From contig JAKSVN010000002.1 in the NCBI GenBank assembly GCA_024427125.1, positions 30,966 through 94,965 on the forward strand: DNA of 64,000 nt, written 5' to 3'. The DNA comes from Mycoplasmoidaceae bacterium. GTDB lineage: Bacteria; Bacillota_I; Bacilli_A; Mycoplasmatales; Mycoplasmoidaceae. Shown here in pieces: positions 11,176 to 23,431 of the stretch; the stretch's first letter is position 1, and each line of letters starts with the position of its first letter. Under the pieces are notes generated by a model. The model was given only the letters and a program-made list of their open reading frames with translations. It did not search any database and was not told where the DNA came from. The translations under genes were made by a program, and so were the position numbers.

Positions 11176-12325
11176 ATGAAAAGAACAATATTTCATATTG
11201 ACCTTGATGCTTTCTTTTGCAGTTGTGAAGAGGTTATGAACCCTAAACTAAAAGGGAAAGTTTTTGTTGTTAGTGGTAGAAACAAACGTTCAGTTATATC
11301 GTGTGCTAGCTATCCAGCAAGAAAACTTGGCATTAAAGCAGCACAACCTATATATATGGGTTTAGAAAAACATCCTGGTTTAACTGTAGTTCCAGGTCAT
11401 TATGAACTATATGACAAAATGAGCATGCAGTTTTTTAGTTACATCAAAAAACATTATTCTAATGTTTGTGAAGAAATGTCTATTGATGAATGCTTCCTAG
11501 ATGTGACTAAAACATTAAAACATTTTAATAATGATCCAATCTTGTTAGCAAAGCTTTTGCAAAAAAGTGTAAATAAAACATTGGGTTTATCAGTTTCTAT
11601 TGGTATCAGTTACAACAAGTTCCTAGCCAAGATGGCAACTGATTTAAATAAACCCCATGGCATCACTACTGTTCTTACAGAACAAGAAATAAAACAAAAG
11701 ATATGACCGTTAGCGATTGATGATATGTTTTTTGTTGGACCACCAACAGCTAAAAGATTAAAAAGCATTGGCATTAAAACAATTGGTGATTTAGCAAACT
11801 TTGATGATATCAAATTGCTAAAAGCAAATCTAGATCGTAACTGATATGTTACATGACAAAATGCTATAGGCAATGGTGATGATTTTGTTGATACTAGCAA
11901 AAATGACCCAAAAAGTCAATCTGTTAGTCATACTTTACTAGATCCAACAAATGATTCAACAGAAATAGAAACTACACTTAAATATATTGCTCAAGAATTA
12001 CAAACAAAACTGGAAGCATATAAAATGGCAGGTTCATGTATTGGTGTTATATATAAGATTAACAAAGTTAATAGAGTTAAGAATGAAACATTAAATCGTA
12101 ACATCTATAAATGAGAAGATTTAGCACATTATGCTTTGCAATTATTAGGTTTAGTTTGAGATGGTTCAAGCATGATACAACTATTAGGAATTAATATCTC
12201 AAAACTAGTTAAAACTAATGCCAATGAATCAATTGAACAACAATTATTACCAAAGCGTAAGAACAAACTAAATCAAATTGTAGAAGATGTAAATAAAAAA
12301 CTAGGTAAGGACCTAGTCTTCATAG

Positions 12326-12348
<23 letters not shown>
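11176..12348 (+). CDS. dinB: DNA polymerase IV (Y-family translesion polymerase)
   Basis: 390 aa. The palm carries FHIDLDAFF (catalytic Asp9) and SIDECFLDV (Asp104, Glu105), the metal-binding acidic residues. The Y-family YxxxR region and GISYNKFLAKMATDLNKP are present, followed by a helix-hairpin-helix region (FFVGPPTAKRLKSIGIKTIGDL) and the little-finger domain. It bypasses DNA lesions at the cost of fidelity. No obvious beta-clamp motif ends the protein. Its 3' end overlaps that of convergent ileS by 23 bases and contains the ileS terminator. Confidence 0.94.
12290..12317 (-). terminator. ileS terminator embedded in dinB coding sequence
   Basis: On the minus strand, ACTAGGT/ACCTAGT with loop CCTT is followed by TTTTTTATTT. 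It lies about 10 bases after the ileS stop, wholly inside the 3' codons of dinB. Confidence 0.75.
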
Positions 12349-15043
<2,695 letters not shown>

Positions 15044-15098
15044 ATTGTTTTAATTATATATTATGATTTTTTTCAATTAAAAAATAGATAATTAATAT

Positions 15099-15968
15099 AT
15101 GAACATTCATTTAGTCCAACCTTGTGCTTTTTGTCCTGGGGTAAAAAAAGCAGTTGAAAAAACATTACAAATCATTAATGACTATAAGTCAGCTCATGTT
15201 TATTTGATTGGCAACATCGTGCATAATCAAGAATTATGTGCTAAACTTTTAAAATATAAAAATGTCAAAATTCTTGACAATAAAAATCATGATAGATTAG
15301 CACTAGTTAAATCTATTAAAACATCAAATAATGTTATTATTTTTTCTGCTCATGGAACAGACCCAAGAGCAATTGATTATGTTCAAACAATGGGTTGAAA
15401 ATTGTTTGACTTAACATGCCCTCAAGTTACTAAAGTTCTATCAAAGATAGATAGAGCAATTTTACGCGGTTTCCATGTTGCTTATTATGGTGATAAAAAC
15501 CATGTTGAAGCTATTGCTGCAAAAGCTCGTGGACGTGGCAATATTACTATCTATAAAACAAAGAAAGATTTAGACAAAGTTATGGCTATGCCATATGTTC
15601 ATGTTATGTGTCAAACAACAATGGATGAAAATGATTTTTTAGCAACTGAAAAATGATTTACTCCACCTGCAATCATTAAGTTTTCTAATACTATTTGTTA
15701 CTCTAGTAAGCAAAGACAACACAATGTCTATGAAACAAAACCATATGATCTAGTCTTTGTTATTTCTGATCCGCAAAGTCACAATGGACAATCACTTTTT
15801 AATTTATTAAAAACTAGACAAAAACATGTTGTCTTTGTTGACCCACTTCACATTAAATTAAATAAGTCAATGTTAAAAAACAAAAAAGACTGTGCTATTT
15901 TTACAAGCAGTTCAGTCTCTCAAGAACAAGTTGATCGTTTTATTAGTAAACTAAGAAAACTAATATAA
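15099..15968 (+). CDS. ispH: 4-hydroxy-3-methylbut-2-enyl diphosphate reductase
   Basis: 289 aa, last enzyme of the MEP pathway, making IPP and DMAPP with a [4Fe-4S] cluster. The three cluster Cys are Cys12 (AFCPGVKKAV), Cys107 (DLTCPQVTKV) and Cys200 (NTICYSSKQRQ). Substrate residues His42, His85, His135 and Glu137 (KNHVEA), and the QTT motif are conserved. Divergent from ileS, 55 bases away. Its stop overlaps the convergent Ald-like gene by nine bases. With dxr at 43-44 kb this shows a MEP pathway. Confidence 0.95.
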
Positions 15969-17024
15969 GTGTAATTTTGAATTTATTGTAGCATTGACAA
16001 CTTTGCCATCATGACAATTTGTTATTTTTCAAATAACAGAGTTATCTGTTCCTTGTTTAACTACATCAATTAAATACTTAACTGATTTAGATGAAATAAT
16101 TTGGCTAACAGCCTTAGCATCTAGATTACTCATGTCCTCATAAGCCATATAGAATGATGCATCTAATTTATTTCATTTAAGTTGTTTATCTGCATATTTC
16201 TTTATGAAATGGAATGCATATCCATATTCACATGCTGCGTCAATAGCCATTGATCCTCTTGGCATTGATTGAACCATATCTTTTGTAATTCTTAACTTTG
16301 TTAAATCTGTTGGATTAATTGCAGTATTAACAAAAACATTTTTTGTTTTTATTTGTTCTACAAGTGTTTCAAAGTTTGCATCAACAAAATCTAAATTTTT
16401 AAAATCACTTGTTTTCTTTAATGATGCTAAATACTTTGTATCATTATCTGCAAGTGTTACTTTAAATCCAGCAGCTAATGCAAGTTTAGCTAAAGCTACT
16501 CCAGCAAATGTTGCATTTAAAATTAACATTGATGGATCTTTTGGATAAATAACTTTGTTTTTAGCTTTCGTTGCTAATCCTTTAGTGATTGCAGATTGAA
16601 CATATTTTAAAATAAGAGGTGCTTTAGCTTCTTCTATTTCTTCAAATAGAACATAACCATTACGGTCATATAAACCACACCATTCTAAACCGGTTACATG
16701 GTTTTCTAACATATAGTAAAACATATCAACATTAGCTAAATAGTTAGCCATTGTAATGGCTGTCTTGTTTTTCATTAATGCTAATTCTGGCTTGCTAAAA
16801 GCATTTGTTTTTAACAAAATGTCTGCATTAGCAATGACATTCTGTCATTGAGGACAAATTGTTGCTCCAGCTTGTACATATTCATTGTCATTAATGCCAA
16901 GATGTCTAGCAAGGCCTACAGGAACGCTAACAGCAATTCCCTGTTGGGTTAGTTGCTTAACATCTTTTGGTAGCAAGAAAACTTTCTTGCTGTCTTTATC
17001 ATATAAGATTCCTATACGTTTCAT
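15960..17024 (-). CDS. Alanine dehydrogenase-like protein, degenerate active site
   Basis: 354 aa, aligning end to end with alanine dehydrogenase/transhydrogenase alpha (about 370 aa). MKRIGILYDKDSKKVFLLP, YVQAGATI and ADILLKTNAFSKPEL match the N-terminal domain including the substrate Lys. Differences are striking: the usual YLHLA with catalytic His is replaced by ANYLA, and the Rossmann GxGxxG is replaced by LNATFAG. DMVQSMPRGSMAIDAACEYG still matches the KPGSVIVDVAIDQGG stretch. Known: the family interconverts alanine and pyruvate with NAD. Inference: this one probably lacks normal oxidoreductase activity. Divergent from rpsP. Confidence 0.6.
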
Positions 17025-17084
17025 GTCTTCTTCAATAATATCTCAATTTTATGTTATTTAATAAGTAAATTTTTAAAAATTACA

Positions 17085-17090
17085 TATAAT
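17085..17090 (+). promoter_or_regulatory. rpsP promoter -10
   Basis: TATAAT lies 44 bases before the rpsP start, in the divergent gap with the Ald-like gene. A GGGAG Shine-Dalgarno (17124-17128) sits six bases before the ATG, one of the strongest in this window. Confidence 0.6.
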
Positions 17091-17134
17091 ATATAGACAA
17101 AATAAAAAATGATAAAACACATTGGGAGTTTTAT

Positions 17135-17536
17135 ATGGTAAAAATTAGATTAACAAAGTTAGGTAGACATAAGTTACCAGCTTACCGTGTAATTGCTATC
17201 GATTCACGTAAAAGACGTGATGGTGCATTCTTACACTTGCTAGGTACTTATGATCCTGCAACAGGTAAAGCAAAGCTTAATGAAGAACTAGCTATTAAAT
17301 TATTAACACAAGGTGCACAACCATGTGATACAGTTTTAAGTGTTCTTAAGAAACAAGGCATTTATGCTAAGTTCTTAGCAACAAAGAAGGCTAAACCTGC
17401 AAAGAAAGGTAAAAGAAAACTTTCTAAGAAAAAAGTTGCAAACAAATTAGCAAAGAAGAATCCTCCAAAGAAAGCTAAACCTGCTGCTAAGCCAGCAGAA
17501 CCAGCTAAAGCTGAAGCACCAAAGGAGACTAAATAA
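17135..17536 (+). CDS. rpsP: 30S ribosomal protein S16 with basic tail
   Basis: 133 aa. Residues 1-80 are canonical S16 (MVKIRLTKLGRHKLPAYRVI, SRKRRDGAFLHLLGTYDP). The last 50 residues are a low-complexity Lys/Ala/Pro tail ending in acidic residues, absent from typical 80-90 aa S16. The start is set by GGGAG. It heads the rpsP-rplS operon, two bases before rplS. trmD, which normally lies between them, is instead at 27.8 kb. Confidence 0.97.
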   Translation: MVKIRLTKLGRHKLPAYRVIAIDSRKRRDGAFLHLLGTYDPATGKAKLNEELAIKLLTQGAQPCDTVLSVLKKQGIYAKFLATKKAKPAKKGKRKLSKKKVANKLAKKNPPKKAKPAAKPAEPAKAEAPKETK

Positions 17537-17538
17537 TT

Positions 17539-17892
17539 ATGGCAAAGATTGATAAACAAAAAATCCTAAACAGAATTATTCGTGGTCAAATGCGTGATGA
17601 TCTTCCAACATTTAAAGCAGGGGATACAATCTCAGTTAGCTACAAGATCATGGAAGGAAAGAAAGCTAGAATTCAAACTTTTACTGGTGTATGTTTAAGA
17701 GTTAAGGGTAGTGGAAATTCTAAAACTTTCTTATTAAGAAAAGAAAACGGTGTAGAAAAAACTTTCCCAATGCACTCACCTCAAATTGTTAAAATTAATG
17801 TTGACAAAAAAGGTAAAGTAAGAAGAGCTTATATCTCATATATGAGAAAACGTTCTGGAAAATCAGCAAGGATTGCTGAAACAAATAAATAA
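17539..17892 (+). CDS. rplS: 50S ribosomal protein L19
   Basis: 117 aa, full-length L19, which sits at the 30S-50S interface. FKAGDTISVSYKIMEGKKARIQTFTGVCLRVKGSG and RKENGVEKTFPMHSPQIVKI are family signatures. The last 27 codons (from about 17812) are the source of two partial copies further downstream (21141-21217 and 25948-26024) that mark duplication junctions. Ends at a strong hairpin terminator. Confidence 0.97.
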   Translation: MAKIDKQKILNRIIRGQMRDDLPTFKAGDTISVSYKIMEGKKARIQTFTGVCLRVKGSGNSKTFLLRKENGVEKTFPMHSPQIVKINVDKKGKVRRAYISYMRKRSGKSARIAETNK

Positions 17893-17914
17893 GAAGCAAA
17901 GCTTCTTATTTTTT
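17888..17914 (+). terminator. rplS terminator (parental copy)
   Basis: Stem AATAAGAAGC/GCTTCTTATT with loop AAA followed by T run. Close copies follow at 21213, 26020 and 26548. Confidence 0.85.
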
Positions 17915-18001
17915 AGCAAGTTTGTTGAACAACTACTTGTTTGATAGATATAAAATTTAAAATATAAATTTTAATTATTATATAAATAGTATGAGGATAA
18001 T

Positions 18002-20032
18002 ATGAAAAGATGAAAAATTAGCATTACCAGTTTATTGGCAATTTCGAGTTTGCCAATAACAAGTTTAGTTGGATGCAGTAAACCTGTGCACATAATACAT
18101 GTCCAAGATATTAAGCTTAATAAAGAAAGCGCTTTATGTGAGATGGGCCACACATATATTGGATTGTTTTACACTATTACACCTACAGATGCAACAAACC
18201 AAAATGTACATTGACATTCAAGCGCAGAAAGCGTAGCTACTGTTGATGAGCAAGGGAATATAAAGGGTATTAGCCCAGGAAACGCAATCATTTCAGTTGA
18301 AACTGAAGATGGAGGTTTTGTAGACTCTTGCAATCTAACAGTCTACAAGATTGATGTTGAAAGTGTAACAATTAATGGAGAAAAAACAAAACTTTATGCT
18401 GAGCAAACTCAACAACTAGAGTGAGAAGTATCACCTGCAACAGCATCAGACAAATCTGTTGTATGGAATTCATCTAATCCATATGCAGCAACAGTTAGTG
18501 ACGGTCTTGTAACAGCTGTTGCTCCTGGTGAAACAACAATAAGCGTTACATCTGTTGATAATCCTAGTAAAAGTGATTCGTATAAATTAACTGTAGAACA
18601 GTATATTCCAGTAGAGGATGTAAATATCAAAGAGCCAGAAACAGAGTTGGTTATAGAGGCAACTCAACAATTAGAGTGAGAAGTATTACCTACAACAGCA
18701 TCTGAACAAGCTGTTGTATGGAATTCATCTAATACAGAGGTTGCAACAGTTAGTGACGGTCTTGTAACAGCTGTTGCTCCTGGTGAAACAACAATAAGTG
18801 TTACATCTCTTGATAATCCTAGTAAAGGTGATTCGTATAAATTAACAGTCTTTGAATATGTCCCTGTAGAAAATGTAAGAATCCAAGAAGGCGATAAAGG
18901 TGTAATCATTAATGGTGACAACACAAGACAATTGTCTTGTAAAGTTCTGCCAGAAAACGCTACAGAGCAAGGCGTCACATGAGACTCAACTGATAAAACT
19001 GTAGCTACTATTTCTTTAGATGGAAAAATAACAACACATAAAGTAGGAACAACAACAATAACAGTCAAGTCTATTGAAAACGAAGATATATCCGACTCAT
19101 ATAGTTTGACTGTTGTTGATGCACCAACAGAAGTGGAAAACTTTGAAACAGACTCATGGCTAACAGTAACATATTTTGCAAATCAAGGATTTAATAAATT
19201 AGCTGAAATGTACGGTCATACTGCAGACCCTGAATGGTTTATAGGTAAAGAAAGAGACCTGAAAATGAACGGACAAACTTATAAAGTTCAAGTGGTTGGT
19301 ATCAAACAAGATTATCTAGACGCCAACGGTACTAAACCAGTAGCTTTAACATTTAGATTTAAAAATCTTGTAAGTGATAAAGACGGGCATTATATGAGGA
19401 TTGAATGACAAAAACGGGAAAATAATTGGCATCTTGACTATTGAAATTCAACATTAAATAATGCTTTGAATGGTAATGAAAATAATGTTCAATGAGAATC
19501 ATATACAGGGAAAGAACCGGTTCCTCCAGATCAACAATTTAGTGTTCTATCTATGATTAGAGAAAGCGAACCATTTTTAGCGGATAACATTCAAAATGTT
19601 TACCGTGGTATGAACACTGGTGGGAAGGAAGAAGGATGAACCCTAGAATTAAAAACAACTAAATTGTTTTGCCCAACATTATCTAATCTTTTTTCAAATA
19701 AAGGAATTAGTATTACTGTTTCTTCACATATGCCGACAGACAGATCTTTATGTTGTCGGGAAGGACAACCGCATGATTTTGAGACAGAAGATGCACAATA
19801 TGCATATTTTGCTGATCCGGATAATATAGGTGACTCGCCAGTTGAAACTCCAGAATGAATAATGTTTTCATGCTTGCAACTTAAAGATTTGGTAAATGAA
19901 TTTTATTTTTTGCAATTAGGCTCTCTTATTTTAACTAGTGATAATGAAGTATGAGTAACTTTTGAAAGTGGCAACCTCGAACATGGAGCTAATCTTACTC
20001 CTCACACTGTGGCACCTTTCTTCTGCATATAA
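18002..20032 (+). CDS. Big_2-repeat surface lipoprotein A1, 676 aa
   Basis: Signal peptide with lipobox SLVGC, lipid-bearing Cys25. Residues about 35-370 hold four bacterial Ig-like group 2 domains, recognisable by the WNSSN...ATVSDGLVTAVAPGETTISV pattern. The remaining 300 residues resemble the DUF6273-type domain (WFIGKERDLKMNGQTYKVQVVGI, then a GGW-like region). Big_2 domains are stalks of bacterial adhesins, so an exposed, host-facing role is likely but inferred. An ATGAGG ribosome site fixes the ATG. Paralogue A2 is at 21327: the ends are near identical and the Ig repeats diverge. Confidence 0.85.
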
Positions 20033-20042
20033 AGTCTACATA

Positions 20043-20073
20043 AAAAAGTAATGATGTATCATTACTTTTTTTA
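20043..20073 (+). terminator. Terminator after A1
   Basis: Stem AAAAAGTAATGAT/ATCATTACTTTTT with a two-base centre, then T. A near copy follows A2 at 23376. Confidence 0.8.
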
Positions 20074-20096
20074 ATATTATATACATGAGGTTTTTT

Positions 20097-21126
20097 ATGA
20101 GAAACAGAATTAAATTATTTTTGCCTTTAGCTAGTGCGGCTACAACAACTATCTTGACTCCTTCAGCCTATGGGGCAACTATCACTATTAAAGGATGCAC
20201 TGCTAATTTCCAAATAGGACAACTATATAAAAATACTTTAGACGCTGACAACATCAAATTTAAATGTGGGCAAATCTCGAATGTTAATTTAATATTACTA
20301 ACATAAAAAACATTTCAACAGGTTCAACATTTGATGTTGTGGTTTATACTTCTGGTATTAACTTAAGCGAAGACATCATATTTAATTTTAAGTATTTATT
20401 AAATGGATAGTTTTAATGACTTCTCAAGAATATACTATTAAATCTAATAGATATATAGAATGCAATGATAGCAACATAATAACGCTAAATGATACTGACC
20501 CATTATCAGTAAAAATCGACAGTTTCAAAGCAAACTTTGCATTTAACAATGCGAAGGTTCTCTTTATCCTATTGTTGCAGCCACTTGCAAATCATTTTAC
20601 GGAGCTCATGCAGATGCTGTTGTAACTTTTGTGATATTGATACGCATGAAAACTACACAACATTCTCATTAAACATTGTCTTTGCACCTATTACTGTATC
20701 ATGAACTTCTGAACCATTTATCATTGCCTTCAATGCAGACCAAAACCAAAAGGCGGAAATGGATACTCCAGGAGGGGTCAAAAAAGCATTGCAAACGGAT
20801 GACATTGAGTGAGTTGCAAATAAAACATATTATTTGTCTGCCGATTTAGGTGACTCAGACTTTGATCTTGGAAAAGATTACTATGAACCTTTTGGAGGCT
20901 TTATAGGTTTTGATCCGATGCATTCACATGAAAACCATGCCACAATGTAACAGCATATTGCAATAAATTTGGGTGTGAAGCTGATACTGAAAATGCAGAA
21001 GTAGTTGGTGGCATTGCATTGGGAATCGACAATTCGCCTGAATTGTTCAAAACTACTGTTATTAACTTTACTATTGAAATAGTTGAGAATCTTGGAACAA
21101 ACAAATTTACTTTGTTTCATTTGTAA
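20097..21126 (+). pseudogene. Decayed lipoprotein B1
   Basis: Aligned with intact B2 (23432-25933), this copy keeps the start and part of the signal peptide, then jumps at about 20139 to sequence matching B2 24237 (about 758 bp lost). It carries a frameshift near 20280 and a TAG around 20408. A second jump near 20752 goes to B2 about 25557 (about 700 bp lost). The final segment matches the B2 C-terminus to the stop. The two deletions account for the 1030 versus 2502 bp length difference. The lipobox Cys is lost. Short open pieces remain but no functional protein is expected. Confidence 0.85.
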
Positions 21127-21140
21127 TGTTTTCTATATGA

Positions 21141-21217
21141 TAAAGTAAAGAGCTTACATCTCATATATGAGACAACGTTCAGGAAAGTCAGCAAGGATTG
21201 CTGAAACAAATAAATAA
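21141..21217 (+). pseudogene. rplS 3'-end fragment (scar 1)
   Basis: About 26 codons of the L19 C-terminus (RAYISYMRQRSGKSARIAETNK) with a stop at the same place, but no start or upstream rplS. It is fused to the end of B1 without a spacer of its own and is followed by a copy of the rplS terminator. It marks the junction between the duplication units. Confidence 0.85.
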
Positions 21218-21240
21218 GAAGCAAGGCTTCTTATTTTTTA
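21213..21240 (+). terminator. Copied rplS terminator
   Basis: AATAAGAAGC with loop AAG, then GCTTCTTATT and T run; copy of the hairpin at 17888. Confidence 0.75.
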
Positions 21241-21326
21241 GCAAGTTTGTTGAACAACTACTTGTTTGATAGATATAAAATTTAAAATATAAATTTTAAT
21301 TATTATATAAATAGTATGAGGATAAT

Positions 21327-23366
21327 ATGAAAAGATGAAAAATTAGCATTACCAGTTTATTGGCAATTTCGAGTTTGCCAATAACAAGTTTAGTTGGATG
21401 CAGTAAACCTGTGCACATAATACATGTCCAAGATATTAAGCTTAATAAAGAAAGCGCTTTATGTGAGATGGGCCACACATATATTGGATTGTTTTACACT
21501 ATTACACCTACAGATGCAACAAACCAAAATGTACATTGACATTCAAGCGCAGAAAGCGTAGCTACTGTTGATGAGCAAGGGAATATAAAGGGTATTAGCC
21601 CAGGAAACGCAATCATTTCAGTTGAAACTGAAGATGGAGGTTTTGTAGACTCTTGCAATCTAACAGTCTTCAAGATCGATGTTGATAGTGTAACAATTAA
21701 TGGAGAGAAAACAAAACTTTATGTTGAAGAAACTCAACAACTAGAGTGAAAAGTATTACCTACAACAGCATCAGACAAATCTGTTAAATGGAATTCATCT
21801 AATCCAAATGCAGCAACAGTTAGTAAAGATGGTCTTGTAACAGCTGTTGCTCCTGGTGAAACAACAATAAGTGTTACATCTGTTGATAATCCTAGTATAA
21901 GTGATTCGTATACATTAACTGTAGAACAATATATTCCAGTAGAGGATGTAAATATCAAAGAGCCAGAGACAGAGTTGCTTGAAGAGGCAACTCAACAACT
22001 AGAGTGAGAAGTATTACCTGCAACAGCATCTGAACAAGCTGTTACATGGAATTCATCTAATCCAAATGTAGCAACAGTTAGTGACGGTCTTGTAACAGCT
22101 GTTGCTCCTGGTGAAACAACAATAAGTGTTACATCTGTTGATAATCCTAGTAAAGGTGATTCGTATAAATTAACTGTCATTGAATATGTCCCTGTAGAAA
22201 ATGTAAGAATCCAAGAAGGCAATAAAGGTGAAATCATTTTTGGCGACAATACAAGACAATTATCTTGTAAGGTTCTACCAGAAAACGCTACAGAATTAGG
22301 TGTTGTTTGAGACTCATCTGATAAAACTGTAGCTACTATTTCTCAAGATGGAAAAATAACAACACATAAAGTAGGAACAACAACAATAACAGTCAAGTCT
22401 ATTGAAAACGAAGATATATCCGACTCATATAGTTTGACTGTTGTTGATGCACCAACAGAAGTGGAAAACTTTGAAACAGACTCATGGCTAACAGTAACAT
22501 ATTTTGCAAATCAAGGATTTAATAAATTAGCTGAAATGTACGGTCATACTGCAGACCCTGAATGGTTTATAGGTAAAGAAAGAGACCTGAAAATGAACGG
22601 ACAAACTTATAAAGTTCAAGTGGTTGGTATCAAACAAGATTATCTAGACGCCAACGGTACTAAACCAGTAGCTTTAACATTTAGATTTAAAAATCTTGTA
22701 AGTGATAAAGACGGGCATTATATGAGGATTGAATGACAAAAACGGGAAAATAATTGGCATCTTGACTATTGAAATTCAACATTAAATAATGCTTTGAATG
22801 GTAATGAAAATAATGTTCAATGAGAATCATATACAGGGAAAGAACCGGTTCCTCCAGATCAACAATTTAGTGTTCTATCTATGATTAGAGAAAGCGAACC
22901 ATTTTTAGCGGATAACATTCAAAATGTTTACCGTGGTATGAACACTGGTGGGAAGGAAGAAGGATGAACCCTAGAATTAAAAACAACTAAATTGTTTTGC
23001 CCAACATTATCTAATCTTTTTTCAAATAAAGGAATTAGTATTACTGTTTCTTCACATATGCCGACAGACAGATCTTTATGTTGTCGGGAAGGACAACCGC
23101 ATGATTTTGAGACAGAAGATGCACAATATGCATATTTTGCTAATCAGGATAATATAGGTGACTCGCCAGTTGAAGATCAAGATGGCGATGACATAATGTT
23201 TTCATGCTTGCAACTTAAAGATTTGGTAAATGGATTTTATTTTATGCAATTAGGCTCTGTTATTTTAAATGATGATGATGAAGTATGAATAATTGCTGAA
23301 AGTGGCTACTTCATACATGGCTATAATCTTTCTTATTACACTGTGGCACCTTTCTTCTGCATATAA
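21327..23366 (+). CDS. Big_2-repeat surface lipoprotein A2, 679 aa
   Basis: Tandem paralogue of A1. Lipobox SLVGC at Cys25, four Big_2-type Ig domains, then the DUF6273-like C-terminal domain. DNA is essentially identical to A1 over the first ~340 bp and over most of the C-terminal half. It differs by many substitutions and small indels in the Ig repeats (21665-22390), and the last ~60 codons (after DAQYAYFA) have diverged again. This mosaic pattern implies recombination or gene conversion between copies. Start fixed by ATGAGG. Confidence 0.85.
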
Positions 23367-23375
23367 AGTCTACAT

Positions 23376-23408
23376 AAAAAAGTAATGATATATCATTACT
23401 TTTTTTTA
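23376..23408 (+). terminator. Terminator after A2
   Basis: Near-perfect inverted repeat centred on ATATAT, arms AAAAAAGTAATGAT/ATCATTACTTTTTT, then T run. Confidence 0.8.
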
Positions 23409-23431
23409 ATATAATAAACATGAGGTTTTTT

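Larger units (their letters stand above)
17815..21140 (+). repeat. Duplication unit 1: rplS tail + lipoprotein A1 + lipoprotein B1 remnant
   Basis: The unit runs from the 3' end of rplS through its terminator, a 90-bp spacer, lipoprotein A1 and the B1 pseudogene. The same order recurs in unit 2 (21141-25947). The stretch from the rplS terminator through the first third of lipoprotein A is identical or nearly so in both units. Confidence 0.85.

Noticed and set aside
18340..19080. Regularly spaced repeats that might suggest a CRISPR or satellite array.
   Set aside because: Spacing of about 270 bp, in frame, and encoding Ig-like domains; no short palindromic repeats with unique spacers.
18409..22249. 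Several minus-strand open frames of 70-134 codons in the lipoprotein A region, repeating in both copies.
   Set aside because: They are antisense shadows of the Big_2 repeats; the plus frame has signal peptide, domains and ribosome sites.
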